From the NCBI GenBank assembly GCA_964652195.1, contig CAZZBB010000046.1, forward strand, positions 62,001-126,000: 64,000 nucleotides of DNA, read 5' to 3'. The stretch comes from MSPOR6 sp964652195. Its GTDB lineage: Bacteria; Poribacteria; WGA-4E; WGA-3G. Under the pieces are notes generated by a model. It was given only the letters and a program-made list of their open reading frames with translations. It was not told the DNA's origin and did not search any database. Below, one piece after another: positions 35,407-44,729 of this stretch (positions are counted from its first letter, which is position 1; every line of letters starts with the position of its first letter). A program made the translations under genes and the position numbers.

Positions 35407-37146
35407 ATGAAAATCACAAAATACCTCCTTATGATTTGGCTTTTCGCCTCAACTCTGTTTAGCCTGAACCTCTTTGCTCAAGATTATAACAGATGGAAAC
35501 TCCCTGAAGGTGCAAAACTTCGGATTGGAAAGGGAAATCTAAATGACATAAAATTCACACCAGACGGCAATCGTGTTGCAGTCGCAACAGATATTGGAAT
35601 CTGGATATACGATGCACACACGCGAAGAGAACTCGCGCTTCTCACGGGTCATACAGCGAGGGTGACAGCAATAGACTTTCCTGCAGATGGTAGTTTTCTC
35701 GCGAGTTGCAGTTTTGATGGAACAGTCCGATTGTGGAACATAGACACAGGGGAACAAACCGCTGTATTCACTGGACATAGAGGTTCAATTGAAAGCATCG
35801 CCGTGTCACCTGATGGGAAAACCGTCGTCAGTGGAGGAACCTATGATACAACTATCATCCTTTGGGATGTAGAAACAGGCAATCAAATTAAGCGGCACTC
35901 CAAATACCGGGATAATCTGTTTCGTCGATTGAAGATATACTTTGACAGATCAATTACTCTGCCAGGTTCGAATGCGATTGACGCATTGGCTTTTTCACCT
36001 GATGGTATAACCTTTGCAAGTGGACATCGAGATGGTACTCTGCGATTATGGGAGGCAGAAACTGGGCGAAAACTTTCAACGGTGGGAGACCACAAAAGTG
36101 TTGTTATAGATGGTTTAGCATTCTCATCCGATGGAAAAAAGTTAGTAAGTTGTACAAGGACACAAGAAATTCTGCTACACACTTTCCAAAATGGTAAACA
36201 CAAGTCGCGCCATTTTCATTATGTTCCCTTTCCCCAGGATTTAATATTTTCTCCCGATGGGAACGACCTTTTCGGTATTGGTTATATGGATGGAGACTCT
36301 ATCGGACGGCAACCTTATATACACAAATGGAATGTAAATACTGGTGGTCTGTTAAAGTCCACTCCTACACCACACACATATCAAATAAAATCCTTGGCAA
36401 GCTCACCTGATGGAAGCACGCTTTTGTCTGGGGGTTGGGGAGATACAATTGTATCTTGGAATCCAGGAACTTTAGAACATTCAATATTTACAACAGGGCA
36501 TGCCACAGTAGGTAATACATTACAATTTTCACCTGATGGAAAAATACTTAACACTATAAGTGGTAAAGACAATCTTAAGTTTCTGGATACAGAGACGGGT
36601 GCTGAAATTTCTGCACCTCAGCAAAGAAGTAATTCCACAAAACAAAAATCAAAAACTTCTCAACGTCGTATTTCTGCAGAATATATAAAAAAACGGACAG
36701 CTATTCGTATTTTTGTTATTGAAACAGGTACAGATATGTACCATATTACTGGACATAAGGATATTATTTGGCATTATAGTTTTTCACCTGACAGGGAAAT
36801 GCTTGCTACAACAAGTAAAGACATGACAATTCGCTTGTGGGAGGTATCCACTGGTAAGGAATTACTTATGATTCCCACCTATTCAAGATGGGCTACTGCT
36901 ATAACCTTTTCCCTTGATGGAAAAACACTTGCAGGGGGTGGTGTGTATGATCGTGCACAAAAAAGTCTCAGTCTAATTCATGTGTGGGAAGTTCCGAGTG
37001 GACGTATATTGAGAACTCTCCCTGGACACACAGAAGGTGTTAAGGCTTTACGTTATTCACCTGATGGTAAAACCTTGGCAAGTTGCAGTGGGGATGGGAC
37101 GATCCTTCTTTGGGACTGGGAAGAAATTAATCAGTCTGATAAATAA
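35407..37146 (+). CDS. Secreted WD40-repeat protein
   Basis: 579 residues. Signal peptide (LLMIWLFASTLFSLNLFAQ), then at least nine WD40 blades with the usual GH...AFSPDG..L.S...D..I.LWD pattern: FPADGSFLASCSFDGTVRLW, VSPDGKTVVSGG, AFSPDGITFASGHRDGTLRL, RYSPDGKTLASCSGDGTILL. Enough blades for one or two propellers. Probably a periplasmic protein-interaction platform; no catalytic motif. A Lys/Ser-rich linker (RSNSTKQKSKTSQRR, about residues 402-416) splits the propeller region. Divergent from the pst operon and apparently monocistronic. Confidence 0.82.
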   Translation: MKITKYLLMIWLFASTLFSLNLFAQDYNRWKLPEGAKLRIGKGNLNDIKFTPDGNRVAVATDIGIWIYDAHTRRELALLTGHTARVTAIDFPADGSFLASCSFDGTVRLWNIDTGEQTAVFTGHRGSIESIAVSPDGKTVVSGGTYDTTIILWDVETGNQIKRHSKYRDNLFRRLKIYFDRSITLPGSNAIDALAFSPDGITFASGHRDGTLRLWEAETGRKLSTVGDHKSVVIDGLAFSSDGKKLVSCTRTQEILLHTFQNGKHKSRHFHYVPFPQDLIFSPDGNDLFGIGYMDGDSIGRQPYIHKWNVNTGGLLKSTPTPHTYQIKSLASSPDGSTLLSGGWGDTIVSWNPGTLEHSIFTTGHATVGNTLQFSPDGKILNTISGKDNLKFLDTETGAEISAPQQRSNSTKQKSKTSQRRISAEYIKKRTAIRIFVIETGTDMYHITGHKDIIWHYSFSPDREMLATTSKDMTIRLWEVSTGKELLMIPTYSRWATAITFSLDGKTLAGGGVYDRAQKSLSLIHVWEVPSGRILRTLPGHTEGVKALRYSPDGKTLASCSGDGTILLWDWEEINQSDK

Positions 37147-37310
37147 CCTTTAAGTTCACCTAATACCACCGTCACATATCCCCCGCAGGCATCGTAAAAC
37201 AGTGGCGTAACCCTCCATCAACAGATGTAACTTGATGTAATTCCATGGTAAAAAAATACGAAAACTGTCCAAACTATAGTATAGGGTACAATACTATCTA
37301 AAATAGTATC

Positions 37311-39263
37311 TTATCGAATTGTTGTTAAATCAAGTATACTATCTAAGAGTTGACTATTGTCATTATATACTTCCAAACCGATCTGTTTCTTATCTACAGA
37401 AAATAAACAGAAATGTTTATCAATAGTAAATGCCTTTACATGTTCTACCCAAGGCACGGATTTATCTTGAACATAATAAGGTGCACCACAACCACCGCTG
37501 ATAATTTGCCATACGGGATATTCAAAATCTGGATTGAGTGATGAATCAATCAATGTTCTGCTATAGTTGTGTTCATCTCCACATAAAACGCCTAAGACTT
37601 TAGATTTACTGGATACGACCTTCCAAAACCTATTCCGCATGTCTATTACATCCCCAAAAGGAACTTCTTTATTGTTGTAGCCACCAAGTTCACCTTGTCC
37701 AGGTGTTCCCCAATACATTGCATCTTTTACATGTCCACCATTTGGAAATGGAGGTTCGTGCAGTATGATAAATATCCAGTCAATTTTTGAATCGTTTTGT
37801 GCTGCCTCTAATTCCTTTTTCAACCAATCCATTTGGTTATTCATCAAATAACCTTCCCTGTTTCCACCAAATACTTTCAGAGCAAGATTTATCGCATCTT
37901 TATCCTGTGATTTTTGCCCATATTTGCTTTGACTCCTATAGCCAGTTGTCCAATAATTGCTATTAAGAGATATAAAATGAATCCTACCATAGTTAAAGGA
38001 ATAGACATTCTCTTTATAGGTTGGACCACTATCCTTACCTGCAGTGTTTGGACTCCATTTATTCTCAGGATTTGGAATACCGTGTCCATAGATACTACCA
38101 ATCGGATTTACGAATTCTTTGGCAAAAATACTTTCAGCACTATCATCACCAACTGTACCAGCGAATTGTATAAAATTCTCATTCTGTTTCATACCTACAG
38201 TTTTAACTGTGTAATAGGTTCCAACTTGCTCATGATTCCCAATGGATTCATAGAAAGGGATTAGGGCTCCAACAGGTTGGATTGTACGTTTCCAAGTTTT
38301 TAGTTGTGATGTATAGTCCCATATATCGGATGTATACCCGTTGATTAAATCCCCTCCAAAACAAACAAAATCAGCTTTCTTAGTATAGAGTTCTATAGCA
38401 AATCGTCCTAAATCTTTTGCGTTAACCCCATTTTGAGCGCGTTCTCCACCTCCTACACCTGCACGTGAATCGGACATAAAACCAAACTTGAATGTGGCTG
38501 CATTCCCCGGTATTGGGGCAGTCTTGAACGGATATGTACTGGAAAACTCGTCAGTATAAATTTGATAGAAATAGGTTGTATCAGGTTGAAGATTCGCCAC
38601 AGTTACCTCATGCTGTGTACTATCATTTTTTGATGAGAAACTCTCTTTTTCAGTTAGGGTATTAGACTTATCCTGAGTATACACCCTAACGATTCCTTCA
38701 GTAGGTTTATCTGTTTCCCACGATATAACCACTGAGTTTTGAGTTACAAGATCAACGAACGGACCTTCAGTGACAGTTGTAAGAGTGGTGTATGTTCCAG
38801 TCTTTGGTTCTCCTATCCTTTTATAACGTAGTCTACGATCATACGCTCGTGTTGTATTGACGCGAGAATCAAACACCTCAATTCTATAAACTATAGTACC
38901 ACCATTCCCTTCAATCAGACCAGTATCGTAATGAACATCTTCAAGTTTAGATACGTCAATCTTAATTTGATGTTCCGTTTTCTTTTCATCAATATGTACA
39001 CCCAAAGCACTCTTTCGATATCGGGGTGTTGTCAAAAAACCTTCTGTGTGTGGAACACCGTAGTAGACAACACTGGTGGGTGCATCAATAACAGTTTCAA
39101 ATTCAATTATCACAGATGATCCTTCAAAACCGACAACATTGGGTTCATTTGATAACAGCATGTCAGGACGATAGTCCATTGTTGTAGTAGTTATTGCCTC
39201 AGCAGAAACAGATGTTATAATAATCATCAACATGAACATTAGAGATTTATAATTGTAATTCAT
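37311..39263 (-). CDS. Secreted purple-acid-phosphatase-like metallophosphatase with fibronectin-type N-domain
   Basis: 650 residues. Signal peptide (LMIIITSVSAEA); an N-terminal FN3-like region with VVISWETDKPTEGIV and LQPDTTYFYQIYTDEFSS as in purple acid phosphatases; then the dinuclear-metal core: FGFMSDSRAG, FVCFGGDLINGY, ESIGNHEQ, IFIILHEPPF and LGVLCGDEHNYS. Hydrolyses phosphomonoesters or related substrates outside the cytoplasm. The neighbouring pst operon makes phosphate scavenging a plausible role, but the two are on either side of an unrelated gene and no shared regulation is visible. The ATG has GGTAGG upstream. Confidence 0.87.
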   Translation of the reverse strand: MNYNYKSLMFMLMIIITSVSAEAITTTTMDYRPDMLLSNEPNVVGFEGSSVIIEFETVIDAPTSVVYYGVPHTEGFLTTPRYRKSALGVHIDEKKTEHQIKIDVSKLEDVHYDTGLIEGNGGTIVYRIEVFDSRVNTTRAYDRRLRYKRIGEPKTGTYTTLTTVTEGPFVDLVTQNSVVISWETDKPTEGIVRVYTQDKSNTLTEKESFSSKNDSTQHEVTVANLQPDTTYFYQIYTDEFSSTYPFKTAPIPGNAATFKFGFMSDSRAGVGGGERAQNGVNAKDLGRFAIELYTKKADFVCFGGDLINGYTSDIWDYTSQLKTWKRTIQPVGALIPFYESIGNHEQVGTYYTVKTVGMKQNENFIQFAGTVGDDSAESIFAKEFVNPIGSIYGHGIPNPENKWSPNTAGKDSGPTYKENVYSFNYGRIHFISLNSNYWTTGYRSQSKYGQKSQDKDAINLALKVFGGNREGYLMNNQMDWLKKELEAAQNDSKIDWIFIILHEPPFPNGGHVKDAMYWGTPGQGELGGYNNKEVPFGDVIDMRNRFWKVVSSKSKVLGVLCGDEHNYSRTLIDSSLNPDFEYPVWQIISGGCGAPYYVQDKSVPWVEHVKAFTIDKHFCLFSVDKKQIGLEVYNDNSQLLDSILDLTTIR

Positions 39264-39454
39264 TCATTTACCTACCATAATATTTTGTAGAATATTCTAC
39301 ATGATTTCTAATAATTAAACTATACTATATTTTGGATAAAAAGAATAAGAAATGAAGCAAATCTAATTGGTAACAAACAGTCATGTGAATTCTTTTGTAT
39401 GGCATATCCAACTATGGTAGAATGTGTTGAGACATGCATTTGAGGAGAAGAATA

Positions 39455-40978
39455 GTGGAAACGAATTACAACCAACTAAAAACTCGATTAATTGAGGTAA
39501 ATGACATTCAAGCTGCGGCAGGTCTACTCCATTGGGATCAATCTACTTATATGCCACCTGGGGGTGCGGCTGCACGCGCCCGACAGTCTGCAACGTTAAG
39601 ACGATTAGCTCATGAGAAGTTTACGGATCCCACAATAGGAAAACTACTTGATGATTTAATTCCTTACGAACAAAGCCTTGATTATAGTTCAGATGAAGCC
39701 AGTTTACTACGGCTTACACGTAGACAGTATGAGAGAGCGATTAAGATTCCATCCGATTTTTTAGCTGAAGTCGCAACACATACATCTGAATCCTATCAGG
39801 TATGGACTGAAGCACGTCCTGCGAATGATTTTGAAAGGGTACGACCCTACCTTGAAAAAACGCTGGAATATAGTCGCCAATCTGCCAATTTCTTCCCAGG
39901 ATATGACCACATTGCTGACCCATTAATTGAACCCAGAGATTATGGCATGAAAGCAGCGGATGTGAAAAGGGTTTTTACAGAATTACGTGAACAACTGGTT
40001 CCGATTGCATCGTCAATTACTTCACAACCACCAGCAGATGACACATGTTTGCACAAAATGTACCCCGAAGAAAAACAGTTGTCATTCGGTTTAGATATTG
40101 CAACGAAATTTGGGTATGATTTAAATCGAGGACGGTCAGATAAAACACACCATCCATTCATGACCAAATTCTCCTTAGGAGATGTCCGCATTACGACACG
40201 ATCTAAAGAGGACAGTTTGGGGGAAGCGATGTTCTGTACAATGCATGAAACTGGACACGCATTATATGAACAAGGGATTCGTATGGATTTTGAAGGAACA
40301 CCTTTGGCAAGAGGAACTTCAGCTGGTGTTCATGAAAGTCAATCCAGACTCTGGGAAAACATTGTTGGAAGAAGTAAGGGTTTCTGGAAATGTTTTTATC
40401 CACAGTTACAACAGTTATTTCCAGACCAACTAAATGATGTGTCTCTTGATACATTCTATCGTGCAATTAATAAGGTAGAACGTTCACTTATCCGGACGGA
40501 AGCTGACGAAGTGACCTACAATCTACATGTCATGTTACGCTTTGATTTTGAACTGGCACTGTTGGAGGGAGAGATGGAAATCAAAGATCTACCTGATGCT
40601 TGGAGAGAACGATTTGAAGCAGATTTTGGTATCGCTCCTCCTGATGACAAGGATGGTGTGCTGCAGGATGTACATTGGTATTATAATCTCATTGGTGGAG
40701 GATTTCAAGGTTATACATTAGGGAATATCTTAGGGGCACAATTTTATGCAACAGCGTTGGAAACAAATCCTGAAATTCCAAATGAAATTGAGAATGGGGA
40801 ATTCCAGACACTTCACAATTGGTTAATTGATAATGTTTATCAACATGGATCAAAATTTACTGCTCCAGAGATTATCGAACGGGCAACAGGGAAGTCTATG
40901 ACAATTGAACCTTATATGAAATACCTAAGAACAAAGTATGGTGAATTGTATTCTCTGGATTCATTAGTTGAAGATTAA
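39455..40978 (+). CDS. Metal-dependent carboxypeptidase, M32 (Taq) family
   Basis: 507 residues, the family size. The catalytic MHETGHALYEQG (HExxH zinc site) is at about 262-273, followed by SAGVHESQSRLWENIVGR, which supplies the third ligand Glu region, and by LLHWDQSTYMPPGGAAARA at the N-terminus, the conserved M32 signature. It removes C-terminal residues from peptides in the cytoplasm. GTG at 39455 has GAGGAG about 8 bp upstream and is preferred over an ATG at 39434. No operon partner. Confidence 0.92.
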   Translation: METNYNQLKTRLIEVNDIQAAAGLLHWDQSTYMPPGGAAARARQSATLRRLAHEKFTDPTIGKLLDDLIPYEQSLDYSSDEASLLRLTRRQYERAIKIPSDFLAEVATHTSESYQVWTEARPANDFERVRPYLEKTLEYSRQSANFFPGYDHIADPLIEPRDYGMKAADVKRVFTELREQLVPIASSITSQPPADDTCLHKMYPEEKQLSFGLDIATKFGYDLNRGRSDKTHHPFMTKFSLGDVRITTRSKEDSLGEAMFCTMHETGHALYEQGIRMDFEGTPLARGTSAGVHESQSRLWENIVGRSKGFWKCFYPQLQQLFPDQLNDVSLDTFYRAINKVERSLIRTEADEVTYNLHVMLRFDFELALLEGEMEIKDLPDAWRERFEADFGIAPPDDKDGVLQDVHWYYNLIGGGFQGYTLGNILGAQFYATALETNPEIPNEIENGEFQTLHNWLIDNVYQHGSKFTAPEIIERATGKSMTIEPYMKYLRTKYGELYSLDSLVED

Positions 40979-41111
40979 ATCTTGTCATCATAATATCCTG
41001 TCTATCGTTCAATGGTATTAAATTCACGCCTATTTTATACCATTGACTTCTGATGAATCATGAGTCATGTAATCCCTATTTATAGTCAACATTGAAAATA
41101 ATACAAATTCT

Positions 41112-41178
41112 CTGTAGGAGCGATCTCCGAATCGCGATTTAACTCAGTGATAATCGGGAATCGGAGTTCCCTCCTACA
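41112..41178. repeat. REP-like repeats, two units
   Basis: TGTAGGAGCGATCTCCGAAT followed by TCGCGA, then AATCGGGAATCGGAGTTCCC and TCCTACAT. Same family as at 846-977 and 4031; fills the gap between the M32 gene and the lipoprotein gene. Confidence 0.6.
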
Positions 41179-41238
41179 TACCAAAATGTTCCATTAATTC
41201 AAAAGTTTACTATAAAAAAAAATGCTAAGGTTACAGTT

Positions 41239-41751
41239 ATGAAGATTCTACAGAACATACCCATACTAATATTCATTTTGCTTACAGTCGGGTGTGGGAA
41301 GGTTAGACTTACTCAGATTTCCAAAAGTACTGATGCATTACAACTCTCAGACAAGCAAAAGGATATAATCCATCCAAAATTGAAGTTAATACAGGATGTA
41401 TTAGATGATTACGATTTTGAAAAAAGACAGTTTGAGTCTGATTTAAGAGAGTACCGTATCATGACCCAAGATAGACAACTTTACCGTTATGATGGTGGTC
41501 TTAGCACTGCTCAAAGACAACGAAGACTTTCGAATGTACGTATAAAGGTAAGGAAGTTCCTTACACATAGGAATGTCCTCTTAAAAGAGATAGGAAAATT
41601 ACTACAAGAAATTACAAATGAGCTATCAGAAGAACAACGGATTGTTTTTAATAATTTGGAAATGCCTGAATTGGATATACCACGAAGTTTAAGGAGGGAT
41701 CCCACTTCGGATTTCCGGTATATCCCAAGGAATCCATTAGGGATAAGATGA
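41239..41751 (+). CDS. Small lipoprotein, helical
   Basis: 170 residues. Lipobox TVGC (Cys about residue 19), so membrane-anchored. The mature part is charged and helical: LSDKQKDIIHPKLKLIQDVL, AQRQRRLSNVRIKVRKFL, ITNELSEEQRIVFNNLEMPE. The pattern of short helices with a late SEEQ segment is reminiscent of Spy/CpxP-like periplasmic chaperones, but there is no LTxxQ pair and I do not claim the family. Monocistronic; a MITE starts 7 bp after its stop. Confidence 0.65.
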   Translation: MKILQNIPILIFILLTVGCGKVRLTQISKSTDALQLSDKQKDIIHPKLKLIQDVLDDYDFEKRQFESDLREYRIMTQDRQLYRYDGGLSTAQRQRRLSNVRIKVRKFLTHRNVLLKEIGKLLQEITNELSEEQRIVFNNLEMPELDIPRSLRRDPTSDFRYIPRNPLGIR

Positions 41752-41758
41752 TATGGTA

Positions 41759-41870
41759 ATACCATTTCTGATATATAAAGTCTCTCTTTGTAGCATAAAC
41801 TGTTAGTTTGTGCCACATTCCCCTTCATTTCTAACAATAGGTAATGGGACAAAAATTAAAAGAATGGTAT
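41759..41870 (+). mobile_element. MITE family A copy (112 bp), left of nucleoside hydrolase gene
   Basis: Terminal inverted repeats ATACCATTTCT / AGAATGGTAT, no ORF. Internal core TTTGTAGCATAAACTG...AGTTTGTGCCACATTCC...CAATAGGTAATGGGACAAAA. Its right end is 8 bp from the stop of the convergent nucleoside hydrolase gene. Confidence 0.8.
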
Positions 41871-41878
41871 AAGAATGA

Positions 41879-42841
41879 TCAGGTTAGGATAGTTTTGAAG
41901 AATAAATCAAGGAAAGAATCCGCATCTACCTCAACATATACTTTAGCATTTGGATCTATGACATCCTGTTTTCGAAGATCAGCAACTGTCATGCCGCTGG
42001 TCAATTCACCCTCCGTTTCTACTTGGACATGAGCATCTACACTTCTGAATAATTCTGGATGATTGAGCATGCCGATAGGTAGTGCATCATGGATATGAAA
42101 TCCATAGAAGCCAACGTTTTCTTGGTAAAATTCCATGACTGCTTTTGTGGAATCAGTTAAGAAATGAGAGATTACATCCTCCCGTCCAAGTACTTCTTTT
42201 TCTAATCGATCTCCTGTCAATTTTACTTGATGTGTCACATCTAATGGGGCAATGTGAATAGGTACACCTGAATTAAATACTTCGTGTGCTGCGTGTGGAT
42301 CAACAAATATATTGAATTCCGCATTTGTTGTAATATTACCATATTCAGTAAATACGCCACCCATGAGATAAAGACTCTGAACTTTTCGAAAACGAGTCAA
42401 ATCCTTTTGAATTGCTTTAGATATATTGGTCAATGGACCTAAGGCTACTATAATCAACTCGTCAGGATAGCCGTCTACCATCTCAAGTATTAAGTCATCT
42501 GCGGATTGATCAGTAAATTGACAATCTGCAGTATCGTATTTCAACTTCCCTGCTGAATTCAGTAATTCACTGATATTACCTAAACCATCCTTCCCATGAA
42601 CATCCTCAGCATCTATTGGCGGTTTTACCAACGGTTGTGCTTCTCCTTTTGCAATAATAGGAAATTCTGGAAGGTCCAAAATATTCAGTATTTTTAGGAG
42701 ATTTCGAGTGACTGTTTCAAGGTTGACGTTACCGCTAACCGTGGTGATGGCTTCTACCTTAATATCTGGTGATTTGAATGCGTAAATTAACGCTAAGGCA
42801 TCATCTACTCCTGGATCAGTATCGATAAGAATTCGTTTCAT
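41879..42841 (-). CDS. Inosine-uridine-type nucleoside hydrolase
   Basis: 320 residues, family size. RILIDTDPGVDDALALIYA holds the Ca2+-binding Asp cluster (DTDPGxDD) that defines the family; LIIVALGPLTNISKAIQ, SLYLMGGVF, EFNIFVDPHAAHEVF and FHIHDALPIGMLN (catalytic-loop HD) follow in normal order. It cleaves the N-glycosidic bond of nucleosides to free base and ribose for salvage. Cytoplasmic; base preference unknown. Single gene, flanked on both sides by same-orientation MITE-A copies. Confidence 0.92.
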   Translation of the reverse strand: MKRILIDTDPGVDDALALIYAFKSPDIKVEAITTVSGNVNLETVTRNLLKILNILDLPEFPIIAKGEAQPLVKPPIDAEDVHGKDGLGNISELLNSAGKLKYDTADCQFTDQSADDLILEMVDGYPDELIIVALGPLTNISKAIQKDLTRFRKVQSLYLMGGVFTEYGNITTNAEFNIFVDPHAAHEVFNSGVPIHIAPLDVTHQVKLTGDRLEKEVLGREDVISHFLTDSTKAVMEFYQENVGFYGFHIHDALPIGMLNHPELFRSVDAHVQVETEGELTSGMTVADLRKQDVIDPNAKVYVEVDADSFLDLFFKTILT

Positions 42842-42872
42842 GTCATTTGCCTTCAGTCTATGGAAGTAAATA

Positions 42873-42986
42873 ATACCATTTCTGATATATCACGACTCTC
42901 TTTTGTAGCAGAAACTTTTAGTTTGTGCCACATTCCACTTCATTTCTAACAATAGGTAATGGGACAAAAATTAATAGAAATGGTAT
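42873..42986 (+). mobile_element. MITE family A copy (114 bp), right of nucleoside hydrolase gene
   Basis: Best-preserved copy: 11-bp perfect terminal inverted repeats ATACCATTTCT (42873) and AGAAATGGTAT (42976-42986), no ORF. The right end motif AGAAATGGTAT is repeated at 42992-43002. Flanking AT/TA bases would fit a TA target, as in IS630/Tc1-mobilised MITEs. Confidence 0.85.
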
Positions 42987-43051
42987 ATCTTAGAAATGGT
43001 ATGACCCAAAAACTAATTGTCCGCTGGATTTTCTGTTGATTTTGTATAAAT

Positions 43052-44119
43052 CTACTGTGAAAAGGTCTGTTTTTTCTCTCCCCACAACGATGGCAACTTT
43101 CCGTGCGGAGATACGGACAACGGTCCCGCTATCCAATCTGGCATCTTCTCATTAATCAGCGTATGTGTCAATCGTTTGATGCTCCTTGTTTCAAACTCAT
43201 AGCGGTAGAGGTTATAGATTTTCGCGTTGGGGTTATCCATCTTCCTCAGAGCAAAAAGTAAGGCTGCATCATTCTCTATCCAACGGCAACCTGCCATCGT
43301 TGCCTCGTGTCCAAGTTTGTCAATGATTTCCTGGATGACATGTACCTCCCCACCGATACGCAGCACTGTGAGTCGACACTTTTGTTCTTTACCCTTCCAC
43401 GTGCAATCCCTAAAGACAAGCCGTTTTCCATCAGCGGACCAGCGCGGAAAGAACCGCATAATGACCGTGTCAGAACCCGGTTTCGGATCCGGTAAAACAG
43501 GACGTTGATCCTCACCATCGGCAGACATTACATAGATATTCTTATGGGAAAACCCAGAGGTAAAACCGCGACGATGTTTGACACGGTTTTTTAAAAACTT
43601 CTCATAAACGATCTGTGTGCCATCGGGAGACCAGTCGGGTACACCCGCACCTTTCTCACCTACAAGACCTGTAAGCTGCGTTACAGCGAGTGTGGCAAGA
43701 TCTATGACATGCACTTCATATGTTCCGCTTCGTCCACTCGTAAAAGCAATTCTTGTACCATCCGGTGACCAAGATGGAAGTGTATCACTAACGTCATTGT
43801 GCGTAAGTCGTTGGAGATGCTTTCCGTTTGCATTCATGATAAATAACTCAGAAGTGGCTTGTCTTCTCTTATTAAATTGCCGTTTAAAGACAATACGTTT
43901 CCCATCAGGAGACCACTTAGGGTGAAAATCTTCCCACGCCGTGTTACGTGTGAGTCGAAGTCTATTGGTACCATCATCGGTGATGACAAAAATACCAGTA
44001 TCTTCATAGAAAACGATTTTCGCATCAACGCGAACCACCACACCTATGAATAAGACTATACAACAAACAGAGAAAATGAAGGTGATATATGAGAAAACAG
44101 TTGGCTTTAGATGTTTCAT
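43052..44119 (-). CDS. Secreted TolB-like beta-propeller (PD40 repeats)
   Basis: 355 residues. N-terminal signal/anchor segment (FSVCCIVLFIGVVVRVDA), then PD40 blades KWSPDGKRIVFKR, SWSPDGTRIAFTS, DWSPDGTQIVYEK and RWSADGKRLVFRD. End SVSPHGKLPSLWGEKKQ matches the paralogue at 8957-9967 (SVSPIGKK). No catalytic residues seen; likely a periplasmic interaction protein. A strong ribosome-binding site (AGGAGG) precedes the ATG. A hairpin at 44154-44184 lies just upstream, between this gene and the preceding same-strand gene. Confidence 0.8.
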   Translation of the reverse strand: MKHLKPTVFSYITFIFSVCCIVLFIGVVVRVDAKIVFYEDTGIFVITDDGTNRLRLTRNTAWEDFHPKWSPDGKRIVFKRQFNKRRQATSELFIMNANGKHLQRLTHNDVSDTLPSWSPDGTRIAFTSGRSGTYEVHVIDLATLAVTQLTGLVGEKGAGVPDWSPDGTQIVYEKFLKNRVKHRRGFTSGFSHKNIYVMSADGEDQRPVLPDPKPGSDTVIMRFFPRWSADGKRLVFRDCTWKGKEQKCRLTVLRIGGEVHVIQEIIDKLGHEATMAGCRWIENDAALLFALRKMDNPNAKIYNLYRYEFETRSIKRLTHTLINEKMPDWIAGPLSVSPHGKLPSLWGEKKQTFSQ

Positions 44120-44153
44120 CTATGGATACCTCCTGTATAGATGTTTCTATATG

Positions 44154-44184
44154 ACAAGCGATGTAGGAAACCTACATCGCTTGT
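44154..44184. terminator. Perfect hairpin, possible terminator
   Basis: ACAAGCGATGTAGG, loop AAA, CCTACATCGCTTGT. On the plus strand a GTTTTTA tract follows; on the minus strand, the direction of both neighbouring genes, no T-tract follows. It may terminate the minus-strand gene ending at 44206 inefficiently or block antisense transcription. Confidence 0.6.
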
Positions 44185-44205
44185 GTTTTTACTCAACAGA
44201 GATGG

Positions 44206-44700
44206 TTATTCGACCTCAAATTCAGTGGACGTTTCTGCATGCCAACTGTCCCAAGCATCGGGCATACCATCGTGATCGAAATCCGCATCTATGAATAAGT
44301 CAGAATCTCCGGAAATCGTGTAGATTCCTACATCTCTGCCATCCATATCGTAGGAATCGAGTTCACTATCCGAATCCTCCTCATTAGGTGCTGTTACACC
44401 ATTATCGTTTTCTTCTTGAGGAGGGAGATTCTCAGGACCTGTCACCTCATTTTCAAAATAGTAAGAGTATGACACTGGCACATTGTCGCCATTGTTCAAG
44501 AAAAAATAATGGGAACTATAGGCAGTTGAGGTTTCGGCATCATACCAAACGGTCACGTAGCTATAACCGTATACGTCCTGAAAAGGCATGTCTGCGAATC
44601 CATAATCCCCATCGGAATTCCAATCCGCAGAAAGATCCATTAGAAATAGACAAGTTATCGCGAAAAACGCGATCAGTGTAAAAACAAAAATACGTTTCAT
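44206..44700 (-). CDS. Secreted acidic protein with Ca2+-binding-type DxDxDG motif
   Basis: 164 residues from ATG 44700. Signal peptide (FVFTLIAFFAITCLFLMDLSA), a Tyr/Asp-rich middle, an acidic linker (EEDSDSELDSYDMDGRDVG), and a C-terminal DADFDHDGMPDAWDSWH, which matches the calcium-binding repeat of thrombospondin type-3/dockerin-like proteins. Probably exported and Ca2+-stabilised; function unknown. The frame continues upstream to 44808 with residues like a helix-turn-helix start (KGKPARLTPKIAENVKLAF). This looks like a fused gene remnant and I do not include it because the signal peptide would be buried. Confidence 0.65.
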   Translation of the reverse strand: MKRIFVFTLIAFFAITCLFLMDLSADWNSDGDYGFADMPFQDVYGYSYVTVWYDAETSTAYSSHYFFLNNGDNVPVSYSYYFENEVTGPENLPPQEENDNGVTAPNEEDSDSELDSYDMDGRDVGIYTISGDSDLFIDADFDHDGMPDAWDSWHAETSTEFEVE

Positions 44701-44729
44701 TTTAGTTTTTCTTTCTTTTTCGAAGAATG

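Noticed and set aside
42873..42986. MITE copy as part of the nucleoside hydrolase promoter
   Set aside because: It lies 31 bp from the start but no promoter boxes could be read in it with confidence.
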